64,000 nucleotides of DNA from Ancylobacter dichloromethanicus (GTDB lineage Bacteria; Pseudomonadota; Alphaproteobacteria; Rhizobiales; Xanthobacteraceae): assembly GCF_018390645.1 (NCBI RefSeq), contig NZ_JAHBGC010000046.1, forward strand, positions 62,001 to 126,000, in the 5' to 3' direction. This document shows, piece by piece, positions 55,709 to 64,000 of the stretch (the stretch's first letter is position 1; each line of letters begins with the position of its first letter). The translations under genes and the position numbers were made by a program. The notes beneath the pieces are model-generated. The model saw nothing but the letters and a program-made list of their open reading frames with translations. It did not search any database and had not been told where the DNA came from.

Positions 55709-58143
55709 GACTTCACCTTCACATAGCTGCCCGGGGCGTCCTCGATCGGCTTGTACAGGCCGGCGCCGGGGATGCGGCGGGCGGCGGGCACGTGCCTGCC
55801 GTCCTGCGCCTCGATCCAGCCGCGCCAGTCCGGCCACCATGAGCCGGGGTGCATCTCGGCTTTGGCGATCCAGTCTTCCAGCTTCCCCGCCGGCGGGCCG
55901 CCGGTCCAGTACTGGTACTTGCCGCGCGCGGGCGGGTTGATGACGCCGGCGATGTGGCCGGAGCCGGCCAGCACGAAGCGGCCCGGATTGCCGAACATCT
56001 GCAGGCCGAGGAAGACGGATGCCGCCGGGGCGATGTGGTCCTCGCGCGTCGCCACGCTGTACATCGGCAGGTCGATGGTCTTGAGGTCGAGCGTCTCGCC
56101 GGCCAGCATCAGGCTGCCCTGCGCCAGCTTGTTGTCGAGGTAGCAATTGCGCAGGTAGAACGAGTGGTTCGCCGCCGGCAGCCGGGTCGAATCCGAGTTC
56201 CAGTAGAGAATGTCGAACGGGAAGGGCGCCTGTCCCTTCAGGTAGTTGTTCACCACATAGGGCCAGATCAGGTCGTTGGCGCGCAGCATATTGAAGGCGT
56301 TGGCCATCTGCCGGCCTTCCATGAAGCCGGATTCCAGCATCTTGCGCTCAAGGCTGGCGACCTGCTCCTCGTCGATGAACACCTTGAGGTCGCCGGCGAA
56401 GGTGAAGTCGACCTGGGTGGTGAGGAAGGTGGCGCTGGCGAGGCCCGGCTTGCGCCCCCTGGCGGCCAGCCAGGCCAGCGTCATCGCCAGCATGGTGCCG
56501 CCGACGCAATAGCCGACCGCGTGGAAATCCCTGGTGCCGGCCGCCTTCTTCGCCACCTCGAAGGCGGTGAGCACGCCGTCCTTCATGTAGTCTTCGAAGC
56601 CCTTGCCGGCGAGTTCCGGGCCGGGATTGACCCAGGACACCATGAACACGGTGAGCCCGTTGGCGACCGCCCAGCGCACGAAGGATTTCTCCGCCGTGAG
56701 GTCGAGCACGTAGAACTTGTTGATCCAGGGCGGGATGATCACCACCGGCGTCGCCAGCACGGTCTCGGTCTGCGGCGCGTACTGGATGAGCTGCATCAGC
56801 TCGTTCTGGAAGATCACCTTGCCCGGAGTCGTCGCCAGGTTTTCGCCGACGCGGAACTTCGAATCGTCGGTCTGGCGGATCTTCAGGTCGCCGCCGCCGG
56901 CCTCGATGTCCTCGGCCAGCATCTTCATGCCGCGCACGAGATTTTCGCCATTGGAGGCCAGCGTGGTGCGCAGCAGTTCCGGATTGGTCAGCACGAAGTT
57001 GGAGGGCGAGACCGCGCTGGCGATCTGGCGCACATAGAACTCGGCCTTGTGCTTGGTGCGGGGGTCGATCTCGGCCTCGCCGACCATGTCCTCGGCCCAG
57101 TTGGCGGTGAGCAGATAGGCCTGCTTGAGCGCGTCGAAGAACGGGTTGGTGTTCCATTCCGCGTCGGCGAAACGGGCGTCGCGCGCGGTCGGCTCCACCA
57201 CCGGCCGGGTCTTCTCGCCTCCGAGCTTCTTCAGCGCCGAGGACCACAGGTCGAGATAGCCACCGATCAGGCGCGACTGCGCCTCCAATGTGCGCTGCGG
57301 GTCGGAGAGCCAGTATTCGGCGACATTGCCGATGGTCTTGGCGACGTCGGCGAGGTCCTCGGCCACCTCGTTCTTGATGCGGCCATCCTCGCGCGGGCGC
57401 AGATAGGCGGCCATGGCGCGCCCGCCTTCCTCCATCATCCGGGCGAGATTGGCCGCGAAAACTTCGAGGTCGATCGGGCTCGCGGCGGCGCGCGCGGCCT
57501 CGGCCGGCGTCGTCTCGTGGGCGGAGGCCGCCGCGGGGGCAGGTGCCGCCGTCGGCGCGGGCCGGGCGTCGATTCGCGCCTCGGCGGTGCGGGCCGGCGT
57601 GGCGGCGGGCGCCGCCGCACGCGCGGGTTTGGCCGGAGCGGGCTTGGTTGCGGCCACAGGCTTCGGCGCAGGAAGAGGCCCGGCGGCGGCCACGGGGATC
57701 GTGGCCGTCGGCCGCCTGCGGGGCGTCGTCCCGCCCGGCGCGGCCGGTGCCGCCATCGTTTTCGTCGGCTCTGCCGCCGCCACAGCGGGCGGGGAGACCC
57801 TGGCCGAGGCGGCCTTGGTGCCGGCCGCCTTTGCGGCGGGGCGGGCCGGCGCAGGCTTTGCCGCTGGCTTGCTCCTTGCGGGCTTGGCCGCCGCTGGCTT
57901 AACCGAGACCGGCTTCCCGGCTGGCTTGGCCCCGGCGGCTCTCGCCACCGCTGGCTTTTCTACCGCTGGCTTGGCCGCCCGGCTCGCTGACGTGACCTTC
58001 TTCGCCGTGGCAGGCTTGGCCGGATCGGCGGAGGGAGGCGAATCCGTCCCCGACCGTGGCCTGGAGGAGGGTGCCGGTATCGTGCTGCTGCGTCGGTTGC
58101 TCAACGCTTGTCCCCGCGGGTAGGTGCGTTCATAGGTGGCCAT
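55705..58143 (-). CDS. phaC: Class I poly(3-hydroxyalkanoate) synthase with histone-H1-like N-terminal extension
   Basis: This 812-residue PhaC polymerises hydroxyacyl-CoA into PHA on granules. From about residue 225 the normal class I synthase begins ([20 protein letters not shown]). The catalytic Cys is in [11 protein letters not shown] (about 545), the Asp in ATREDHIAP and the His in [11 protein letters not shown]. Residues about 40-220 are an added Ala/Lys/Pro-rich region with AAKPA-type repeats ([18 protein letters not shown]). It resembles the DNA-binding tail of PhaF and histone H1; usual class I synthases are about 590-600 residues. ATG 58143 lacks a Shine-Dalgarno site, so a later start is possible, but no better one exists before the core. 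Confidence 0.93.
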   Translation of the reverse strand: MATYERTYPRGQALSNRRSSTIPAPSSRPRSGTDSPPSADPAKPATAKKVTSASRAAKPAVEKPAVARAAGAKPAGKPVSVKPAAAKPARSKPAAKPAPARPAAKAAGTKAASARVSPPAVAAAEPTKTMAAPAAPGGTTPRRRPTATIPVAAAGPLPAPKPVAATKPAPAKPARAAAPAATPARTAEARIDARPAPTAAPAPAAASAHETTPAEAARAAASPIDLEVFAANLARMMEEGGRAMAAYLRPREDGRIKNEVAEDLADVAKTIGNVAEYWLSDPQRTLEAQSRLIGGYLDLWSSALKKLGGEKTRPVVEPTARDARFADAEWNTNPFFDALKQAYLLTANWAEDMVGEAEIDPRTKHKAEFYVRQIASAVSPSNFVLTNPELLRTTLASNGENLVRGMKMLAEDIEAGGGDLKIRQTDDSKFRVGENLATTPGKVIFQNELMQLIQYAPQTETVLATPVVIIPPWINKFYVLDLTAEKSFVRWAVANGLTVFMVSWVNPGPELAGKGFEDYMKDGVLTAFEVAKKAAGTRDFHAVGYCVGGTMLAMTLAWLAARGRKPGLASATFLTTQVDFTFAGDLKVFIDEEQVASLERKMLESGFMEGRQMANAFNMLRANDLIWPYVVNNYLKGQAPFPFDILYWNSDSTRLPAANHSFYLRNCYLDNKLAQGSLMLAGETLDLKTIDLPMYSVATREDHIAPAASVFLGLQMFGNPGRFVLAGSGHIAGVINPPARGKYQYWTGGPPAGKLEDWIAKAEMHPGSWWPDWRGWIEAQDGRHVPAARRIPGAGLYKPIEDAPGSYVKVKS

Positions 58144-58222
58144 AATAGACGCGCCATGCGGTGCTAGCGAGTGCGGAACGGGACGGAGACGTGCGACCTA
58201 TGCACGGGGGGAGGCCGGTACT

Positions 58223-58651
58223 TTGAATCAGGGGGAAACCAGGCAATGCGGCGCGGCCGACCGGCGCCTGCGGGTACTTGCCTGCGTCGGCATGGCCGGC
58301 ATGCTGCTGGCCGGCTGCGCCTCGGCGGGTGGAACGTCGGATCTGATCAGCGGCGCGGCGGTGGAGTCGTCTGCTCCGGAGGCGGGCGCGGTCGAATCGG
58401 CCGCGCTCCCGGTCGCCGCCGAAACGCCGGCCTCGGCCACCGCGGGCAATGGCCTGTCGCGCGCCGCGCCGGCGCCGAAGGGCCGCGAGAAGACGCCGGA
58501 ACCGGAGTATCCCACCTTCGGTGCCCCGGCGCAGATCGGTGACCGCCCGGTCATGACCAAGGAGCAGACCGAGGCGATGCAGAAGAACCTCGAAGGTCTG
58601 GCGCAGCAGCGCGAAAACCAAATGCTGCGCGCCATCGAGGCGGACCAGTAG
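58223..58651 (+). CDS. Predicted lipoprotein of unknown function
   Basis: This 142-residue protein has a lipobox LLAG-C (Cys about 32) after a hydrophobic core (VLACVGMAGMLLAGCAS). A long Ala/Pro/Glu-rich, probably disordered mature part follows, and a short helical C-terminus (MTKEQTEAMQKNLEGLAQQ). I favour TTG 58223, which has GGGGAGG about 9 bases upstream. The frame opens with an ATG at 58136, but that would overlap the divergent phaC start and add 29 residues before the signal. Likely anchored to an envelope membrane. No family recognised. Confidence 0.65.
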   Translation: MNQGETRQCGAADRRLRVLACVGMAGMLLAGCASAGGTSDLISGAAVESSAPEAGAVESAALPVAAETPASATAGNGLSRAAPAPKGREKTPEPEYPTFGAPAQIGDRPVMTKEQTEAMQKNLEGLAQQRENQMLRAIEADQ

Positions 58652-58772
58652 CCACCGACCATTCTTCCGCCCCTTTGCGCTGACATCGGTCGCTGTGCGG
58701 GCGCGCGAACGGTGATATGAAGCGCGTGTGACGCCGCCGCCGGGGAACGGGGTGGCCTGGAGCTTGAGACCC

Positions 58773-59990
58773 ATGACCGATTTTCATCGTATCCGCCGGC
58801 TGCCGCCCTATGTGTTCGAACAGGTCAACCGCGTGAAGGCTACCGCCCGCAATGGCGGCGCCGACATCGTCGACCTCGGCATGGGCAACCCGGATCTCGA
58901 TGCCCCGGCCCATGTGGTCGAGAAACTCAAGGACACTATCGGCCGCCCGCGCACCAACCGCTATTCGGCCTCCAAGGGCATTCCCGGCCTGCGCCGCGCG
59001 CAGGCGGCCTATTATGAGCGCCGCTTCGGCGTGAAGCTGAACCCCGACACCCAGGTGGTGGCGACGCTGGGTTCGAAGGAAGGCTTCGCCAACATGGCGC
59101 AGGCGATCACCGCCCCGGGCGACGTGATCCTGGTGCCCAATCCCAGCTACCCGATCCATGCCTTCGGCTTTCTGATGGCCGGGGCGGCGATCCGCTCGGT
59201 GCCCTGCGAACCGGGGCCGGAGTTCTTCCACGCGCTGGAGCGGGCGGTGGCGCATTCGATTCCCTCGCCGCTGGCGCTGGTGCTTTGCTACCCGTCCAAC
59301 CCGACGGCGCAGGTCGCCGACCTCGATTTCTACCGCGACGTGGTCGCCTTCGCGAAGAAGCACGACCTCATCGTGCTGTCCGACCTCGCCTATTCCGAGG
59401 TCTATTTCGACGACAACCCGCCGCCCTCGGTGCTGCAGGTGCCGGGCGCGATGGACGTGACGGTGGAGTTCACCTCCATGTCGAAGACCTTCTCCATGGC
59501 CGGCTGGCGCATGGGCTTCGCGGTCGGCAATGACCGCCTCATCGCCGCGCTGGCGCGGGTGAAGTCCTATCTCGACTATGGCGCCTACACGCCGATCCAG
59601 GTGGCGGCCACCGCGGCTCTGAACGGCCCGCAGGACTGCATCGCCGAGATGCGCAGCGTCTACAGGAAACGCCGCGACGTGCTGGTGGACAGCTTCGGCA
59701 AGGCCGGCTGGGAGATTCCCGTCCCCACCGCCTCGATGTTCGCCTGGGCGCCGATCCCGGAAAAATTCCGCCATCTGGGCAGCCTCGAATTCTCCAAGCT
59801 GCTGATCGAGAAGGCGGATGTCGCGGTCGCCCCCGGCGTCGGCTTCGGCGAGCATGGCGACGATTATGTGCGTATCGCCCTTGTGGAGAACGAGCAGCGC
59901 ATCCGCCAGGCGGCGCGCGGCGTCCGCCGCTTCCTTGAAACCGGCGCGGAAACATTGCACAACGTCGTCCCTCTCGCCGCGGCGCGCTGA
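58773..59990 (+). CDS. alaC: AlaC-type class I aminotransferase
   Basis: This 405-residue PLP aminotransferase resembles AlaC/LL-DAP aminotransferase-like enzymes that make alanine from pyruvate and glutamate. It shows DLGMGNPDLDAPAHVV, ATLGSKEGFANMAQAI, CYPSNPTAQVADL, LSDLAYSEVYFD and the PLP lysine in SMSKTFSMAGWRMGF. ATG 58773 has GGAG 10 bases upstream; a GTG at 58728 would add 15 residues. It precedes hom by 57 bases. The aminotransferase-hom-glpX order is a recurrent alphaproteobacterial cluster. Confidence 0.93.
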   Translation: MTDFHRIRRLPPYVFEQVNRVKATARNGGADIVDLGMGNPDLDAPAHVVEKLKDTIGRPRTNRYSASKGIPGLRRAQAAYYERRFGVKLNPDTQVVATLGSKEGFANMAQAITAPGDVILVPNPSYPIHAFGFLMAGAAIRSVPCEPGPEFFHALERAVAHSIPSPLALVLCYPSNPTAQVADLDFYRDVVAFAKKHDLIVLSDLAYSEVYFDDNPPPSVLQVPGAMDVTVEFTSMSKTFSMAGWRMGFAVGNDRLIAALARVKSYLDYGAYTPIQVAATAALNGPQDCIAEMRSVYRKRRDVLVDSFGKAGWEIPVPTASMFAWAPIPEKFRHLGSLEFSKLLIEKADVAVAPGVGFGEHGDDYVRIALVENEQRIRQAARGVRRFLETGAETLHNVVPLAAAR

Positions 59991-60047
59991 CACCCGGTCC
60001 TTTCGGGTGGCGCCGCATTCGGAACGATTGTTGAGTTCGGACACATA

Positions 60048-61367
60048 ATGGCGCCGCCGCTGAAAATTGGCATCGCCGGCCTCGGTACGGTCGGCGCGGG
60101 TGTGGTGCGCATGCTGGCCCGCCGCGCGGACGCGATTTCCGCGCGGGTCGGGCGGCCGGTCGAGGTGGTCGCCGTCAGCGCCCGCAACCGTGCGCGCGAT
60201 CGCGAGTGCGATCTTTCCGGCATGCGCTGGTACGACGACGCGGTCGAACTGGCCCGCGATCCCGACATCGACGTGTTCGTCGAATTGATCGGCGGCCCCG
60301 ACGGCATTGCCAAGGCGGCGGTCGAGGCCGCCATCGCGGCCGGCCATTCCGTCGCCACCGCCAACAAGGCGCTGCTCGCCCATCACGGCGTTGAGCTGGC
60401 CGCCGCTGCCGAGGCCGCGGGTGTCGCCCTCCATTTCGAGGCGGCGGTCGCTGGCGGCATTCCGGTGATCAAGACCCTGCGCGAGGCGCTGCTCGGCAAC
60501 GAGATCGCCCGCGTTTCCGGCATTCTCAACGGCACTTGCAACTACATCCTCACCCGGATGCAGGAGGAGGGGCTGTCCTTCGACACCTGCCTCGACCAGG
60601 CGCAGAAGCTCGGCTACGCCGAGGCCGACCCGACCTTCGACGTCGACGGCTTCGACACCGCCCACAAGCTGGCGCTGCTCGCCGCGCTGGCCTTCGGCGT
60701 CAAGCCGGACCCGGAGGCGATCCATGTCGAGGGCATCCGCTCGATCACGCTGGCCGACATCGAGGCGGCGGACGAGCTCGGCTACCGCATCAAGCTGCTC
60801 GGCGTCGCCGCCCGTATCGGCGGTCAGGTCGAGCTGCGGGTGCACCCGACCATGGTGCCGAAACATTGGCCGATCGCGCAGGTCTCCGGCGTTACCAACG
60901 CGGTGGCGATCGACGGCGACGCGGTGGCGCTGACCCTTGTCGGCCCGGGCGCCGGTGGCGACGCCACCGCGTCCGCCGTGGTCGCGGATCTCTGCGATGT
61001 CGCTGCCGGCAGGGGTGGCGCGCCATTAGGCTGGCGGGCCGCGAGCCTGCAGCCGGCCGAGAAGGCCGCCATCCGCCGTCACGAGGGCGGGTACTATATC
61101 CGCCTCGCGGCGGTCGACCGGCCCGGAACGGCGGCAGCTATTGCCCGCCATATGGCCGAGCAGAACATCTCGCTCGAGTCCATCATGCAGCACCGTCGCG
61201 GCCGGCCTCATGGCGGCGAGCGCGCGGAAAGCGCGGAGGACCCGGCACCGGTGGTGCTGGTCACCTACGCCACCAATGAGGACGCGGTGCGCCGCGCGAT
61301 CGACGCCATTGAGATCGACGGTGTCATCGCCCTGCCGCCGCAGGTGATACGGATCGAGAAGGACTGA
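60048..61367 (+). CDS. hom: Homoserine dehydrogenase
   Basis: This 439-residue enzyme reduces aspartate semialdehyde to homoserine for threonine and methionine synthesis. The NAD(P) motif GIAGLGTVGAGVVRML is at 6-21. TANKALLAHHG, LNGTCNYILTRM and the catalytic-domain block DPTFDVDGFDTAHKLALL are present. A C-terminal ACT domain (about 350-430, RLAAVDRPGTAAAIARHMAEQNISLESI) suggests feedback inhibition by threonine or a related amino acid. It ends 13 bases before glpX. Confidence 0.97.
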   Translation: MAPPLKIGIAGLGTVGAGVVRMLARRADAISARVGRPVEVVAVSARNRARDRECDLSGMRWYDDAVELARDPDIDVFVELIGGPDGIAKAAVEAAIAAGHSVATANKALLAHHGVELAAAAEAAGVALHFEAAVAGGIPVIKTLREALLGNEIARVSGILNGTCNYILTRMQEEGLSFDTCLDQAQKLGYAEADPTFDVDGFDTAHKLALLAALAFGVKPDPEAIHVEGIRSITLADIEAADELGYRIKLLGVAARIGGQVELRVHPTMVPKHWPIAQVSGVTNAVAIDGDAVALTLVGPGAGGDATASAVVADLCDVAAGRGGAPLGWRAASLQPAEKAAIRRHEGGYYIRLAAVDRPGTAAAIARHMAEQNISLESIMQHRRGRPHGGERAESAEDPAPVVLVTYATNEDAVRRAIDAIEIDGVIALPPQVIRIEKD

Positions 61368-61380
61368 GGGGCTGGGGACG

Positions 61381-62376
61381 ATGGCGGAGATCACGGTCAA
61401 GGCGGACCAGGCGCTCGAGCGCATCCTGACGCTCGAACTGGTGCGCGTCACCGAGCGCGCGGCGGTGGCGTCGGCCAGTCTGCGCGGGCGCGGCGACGAG
61501 AAGGCGGCGGACAAGGCGGCGGTGGACGCCATGCGCCGCGAACTGAACCGCCTGCCCATCGCCGGCCGCATCGTCATCGGCGAGGGCGAGCGCGACGAGG
61601 CGCCGATGCTGTTCATCGGCGAGGAAGTCGGCACCGGCAAGGGGCCGGATGTGGACATCGCCGTCGATCCGCTGGAAGGCACCACCCTGTGCGCCAAGGA
61701 CATGCCCGGCTCCATCGCCGTGATGGCGATGGCCGAGGGCGGCACGATGCTCTACGCGCCCGACGTCTACATGGAGAAGATCGCCATCGGGCCCGGCTAC
61801 CCCCGGGGCACGATCGACATCGACGCCTCGCCCGAGGACAACATCCAGTCGCTCGCCCGTGCCAAGGGCGTGAAGCCCTCCGAGATCACCGCGCTGATCC
61901 TCGACCGGCCGCGCCATGCCGCGATCATCGAGGCGGTGCGGCGCACCGGCGCGGCGGTGCAGCTCATCGCCGATGGCGACGTCGCCGGCGTGATCCACAC
62001 CACCAATCCGGACGAGACCGGCGTCGACCTCTATCTCGGCACCGGCGGCGCGCCGGAAGGCGTGCTGGCGGCGGCGGCGCTGCGCTGCATCGGCGGCGAG
62101 ATGTACACCCGCCTGATCCTCGACAGCGAGACCAAGCGCGAGCGTGCCAAGAAGATGGGTGTCGCCGACCCGAAGAAGATCTACACCATCACCGACATGG
62201 TGCGCGGCGACTGCCTGATCGCGGCCACGGGCGTCACCACCGGCAACCTGCTCAAGGGCGTGAAATACGAGAAGGGCGTGGTGAAGACCCACACCGTCGT
62301 CATGCGCTCGGCCACCGGTACGGTGCGCTGGATCGAGGCCGAGCACCGCGACCTCTCCAAGTTCCACCTCGGCTGA
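61381..62376 (+). CDS. glpX: Class II fructose-1,6-bisphosphatase
   Basis: This 331-residue metal-dependent phosphatase hydrolyses fructose-1,6-bisphosphate in gluconeogenesis and, in autotrophs, the Calvin cycle. Metal/phosphate-binding elements are IVIGEGERDEAPML, VDPLEGTTLCA and the active-site GGAPEGVLAAAALRCIGGEM. The size is typical. It lies 13 bases downstream of hom in the same operon. In many relatives recJ follows; here a small unknown gene does. Confidence 0.96.
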   Translation: MAEITVKADQALERILTLELVRVTERAAVASASLRGRGDEKAADKAAVDAMRRELNRLPIAGRIVIGEGERDEAPMLFIGEEVGTGKGPDVDIAVDPLEGTTLCAKDMPGSIAVMAMAEGGTMLYAPDVYMEKIAIGPGYPRGTIDIDASPEDNIQSLARAKGVKPSEITALILDRPRHAAIIEAVRRTGAAVQLIADGDVAGVIHTTNPDETGVDLYLGTGGAPEGVLAAAALRCIGGEMYTRLILDSETKRERAKKMGVADPKKIYTITDMVRGDCLIAATGVTTGNLLKGVKYEKGVVKTHTVVMRSATGTVRWIEAEHRDLSKFHLG

Positions 62377-62615
62377 GGCTCCCCCTCGATCCCGACGCAC
62401 CGCTTCGCGGTGGCCGCGATGAGGGAATTTCCCGCGGGACGCGCGAGTGCCCCGTTTTCGCTTCACCAGCCCGTGCCCGGCAAAAGGCGGCGCCGGTTCA
62501 TCTCGCGCTTTGGCCGCGCGCCGGTGTGCTGTATACCAGAGCGGTGCCGAGGCGCGGCCCGCGAGGGACGCCCGGCACCCGAACGCCAAGCCAATTGCCA
62601 AGGGAACGCCCCATC

Positions 62616-62957
62616 ATGACCGCTCCTCATTCGCTGCTTCCGCCCCTGCTGTCCAAGATCGACGCGCTGATCGGCGCCGAGAAGTACCAGGAGGTCGCCG
62701 AGGCCTACACGGCTTTCGTGAAGGAGCACCCGACCACCAACTACCTCGCCTCCGAGCCGATTCCGTTCAAGCTGAACACGGCCTTCTCGACCAAGTACGG
62801 CTCCTCGGCCACCAACACCTTCACGCTGCGCAACACCACCTGGGCGTCGGACGTGAAGGGCGCGCTGAAGGCCGGCCCGAGCGATTTCGCCGCGCTGATC
62901 GCCAAGTACGAGGCGGAAATCGCCGAGATCGCCAAGTCGGCGAAGAAGGCCGCGTGA
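62616..62957 (+). CDS. Small conserved-looking protein of unknown function
   Basis: This 113-residue soluble protein has a helical N-terminal part (LLPPLLSKIDALIGAEKYQEVAEAYTAFVKEHP) resembling one TPR-like hairpin. A Thr/Ser-rich middle (FSTKYGSSATNTFTLRN) and an Ala/Lys-rich helical C-terminus (LIAKYEAEIAEIAKSAKKAA) follow. AGGGAA precedes ATG 62616 by 9 bases, and a strong terminator follows, so it is very likely a real gene. It is separated from glpX by 239 bases with no other gene. No function can be assigned. Confidence 0.75.
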   Translation: MTAPHSLLPPLLSKIDALIGAEKYQEVAEAYTAFVKEHPTTNYLASEPIPFKLNTAFSTKYGSSATNTFTLRNTTWASDVKGALKAGPSDFAALIAKYEAEIAEIAKSAKKAA

Positions 62958-62985
62958 GCCTCTGACGGCTGCGCACTGTCTGCGG

Positions 62986-63013
62986 AAAGGCCGGCGGCGC
63001 GCCGGCCTTTTTC
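62986..63013 (+). terminator. Rho-independent terminator
   Basis: Ten-base arms AAAGGCCGGC (62986-62995) and GCCGGCCTTT (63001-63010) flank a GGCGC loop and are followed by further T. It terminates the small gene ending at 62957. Confidence 0.88.
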
Positions 63014-63068
63014 GTTTTGTGTCCCGGACCGGCGCCGCGCCGGGCGCGGTTTGTCCGGGTGGCGGGGC

Positions 63069-63845
63069 TCAGCCGGCCGGCGCGACGTCCTTGAGAAAAA
63101 ACTCCACCCCGAGCTGCACCATGTCCGGCTGCGAGGCGTGCGGGCCCGGGTGCTCGACATAGGTCAGTTCATAGCCGGCGGGGCGCAGCTTGGCGGCATG
63201 GGCGCGGCCGGCGGTGGCGATCGGGGTCTGGGTGTCGTTCTGGCCGTGGGCGATGAACACCCTGGGTGCGCCTTCCTGCGCCAGCACCGTCATGAAGCCG
63301 GCGGAGAAGGCGAGGATATGGGTGACGATCCGCCCGTTGCTGAGCCCGGTGGAGAGCGAATAGCTGCCCCCGTCGGAATGGCCGGCGAAGGCGAAATGGG
63401 TGGGGTCGAGCGCAAAGCGTGCGGCGACCTCGGCGAGGCCGAGATCGAGCCGCTCCAGGTCCGGTCCGTTGCCGGCGATGACGATGTCCCAGGTCGGCAG
63501 CAGCGATTGCGGCACCATGAGCAGGAAGCCGCGCGCCTCGGCATGCGCGCGCATGATCGGCAGGATCTTCTCCGCGCTGCCGCCGCCGCCATGGAACAGC
63601 ACCATCAGCGGCGCCGGGCGGGCCTGTTCGAGGCCCTCCGGCACGATCAGCACGGTGTCGCGGGTCTCGAACAGGCCGAGATCGTGACGGCCGGGCGGGA
63701 GCGCCGGCCTGGTCGGCGCGGCATGGGCGAAGGTGAGGCGACCGAGCAGGGACAGGTTCAGCATGGCGCGCACCATAATCTGCCCAGCCGCCCGCGCAAC
63801 CCGCCCGCGCAACCCTGGCTGCACGGGCCGGGCGAACCGCGCCAT
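63069..63845 (-). CDS. Alpha/beta hydrolase, carboxylesterase/PHB-depolymerase-like
   Basis: This protein of up to 258 residues has an esterase core: oxyanion region MVLFHGGGGSAEKI, nucleophile elbow FAGHSDGGSYSLS (Ser in GHSDG), acid IAHGQNDTQTPI and probable catalytic His in EHPGPHASQPDM. It resembles LpqC/feruloyl-esterase and phospholipase-carboxylesterase types; the substrate is unknown. The start is uncertain: ATG 63845 or 63764 (MLNLSLLGRLTFAHA) are in frame, neither with a good ribosome site. The convergent small gene ends 112 bases away. Confidence 0.82.
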   Translation of the reverse strand: MARFARPVQPGLRGRVARAAGQIMVRAMLNLSLLGRLTFAHAAPTRPALPPGRHDLGLFETRDTVLIVPEGLEQARPAPLMVLFHGGGGSAEKILPIMRAHAEARGFLLMVPQSLLPTWDIVIAGNGPDLERLDLGLAEVAARFALDPTHFAFAGHSDGGSYSLSTGLSNGRIVTHILAFSAGFMTVLAQEGAPRVFIAHGQNDTQTPIATAGRAHAAKLRPAGYELTYVEHPGPHASQPDMVQLGVEFFLKDVAPAG

Positions 63846-64000
63846 GAGGGCGGCGCAGGGCAGGCATGGGAGCGTGGAGCTTTGCAGATGCGGGGCTGTG
63901 GACTATCAGCGGAAGGTCGATGCGCGACTCGTCGCGCCGTCGGCCGCGGCTCATGTGGGGCCGCCCCACCGCCGTCTTGTCGCCTCCCGCCGCCGCCGGT
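63846..64000. other. Right end of window, no gene recognised
   Basis: The last 155 bases contain only frames without family features. They are presumably upstream sequence of the esterase gene. Confidence 0.3.

Noticed and set aside
62410-62615. Short frame between glpX and the small 62616 gene
   Set aside because: Arg/Cys-rich translation without a ribosome site; ends inside the start region of the real gene.

Overview
The window is high-GC chromosomal DNA of an alphaproteobacterium, most likely order Hyphomicrobiales and possibly family Xanthobacteraceae. The evidence is gene content: a single-chain vitamin-B12-dependent ribonucleotide reductase (NrdJ), complex I accessory subunit NDUFA12, an RNase E with a long acidic/Ala-Pro-rich tail, a SUF operon headed by a second cysteine desulfurase and preceded by an Irr-type palindrome, a class I PHA synthase, and dispersed GATGGCCGGG/CATCCTGAGG palindromes of a type common in that order. 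The family call is inference. I see no tRNA, rRNA, CRISPR array, IS element or prophage. This is core genome with a few local oddities.

Layout. 1-3.6 kb: 3' part of malic enzyme maeB, a glycine-zipper protein, two tandem cold-shock genes, a remnant of a GNAT acetyltransferase and a GFA-fold protein. 3.7-7.4 kb: nrdJ (minus) with a long, possibly structured leader. 8-16 kb: MFS transporter, NDUFA12, DUF2155 protein, and a minus-strand run M48 protease-DsbA-aroQ-accB-accC-aat. 16-22 kb: aminotransferase, divergent HxlR regulator/NmrA-type reductase, and rne with a hairpin-bearing leader. 22.5-32 kb: amidase, PBP1A, a phosphatase-autotransporter fusion, GST, prfB and a peroxiredoxin. 32-40 kb: a giant AsmA-like protein, tyrS, anmK, a small exported protein and a hydrolase. 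40.4-48.5 kb: SUF operon (cysteine desulfurase-sufB-C-D-S-T-VOC-sufA-tfoX-like). 48.6-54 kb: DEAD-box helicase, Gre factor, LysE exporter, parE and a small coiled protein. 54-64 kb: argC, an LprI-like protein coupled to phaC, a lipoprotein, alaC-type aminotransferase, hom, glpX, a small unknown protein and an esterase.

Functional links. The SUF genes form one co-directional Fe-S assembly unit. Its probable promoter (TTGACG-N17-TAATTT) abuts a perfect 17-bp Irr/ICE-like palindrome, so I infer iron-responsive repression. amiC, PBP1A and anmK serve peptidoglycan turnover. accB/accC feed fatty-acid synthesis. phaC carries a ~220-residue histone-H1-like N-terminal extension that resembles the PhaF granule-nucleoid tether.

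The items I consider least ordinary are: the PAP2 phosphatase displayed by an autotransporter, the H1-tailed PHA synthase, the VOC protein translationally coupled inside the SUF operon, the leaders of nrdJ and rne, and the GNAT fossil. Homology calls rest on motif recognition by eye; no database search was run.
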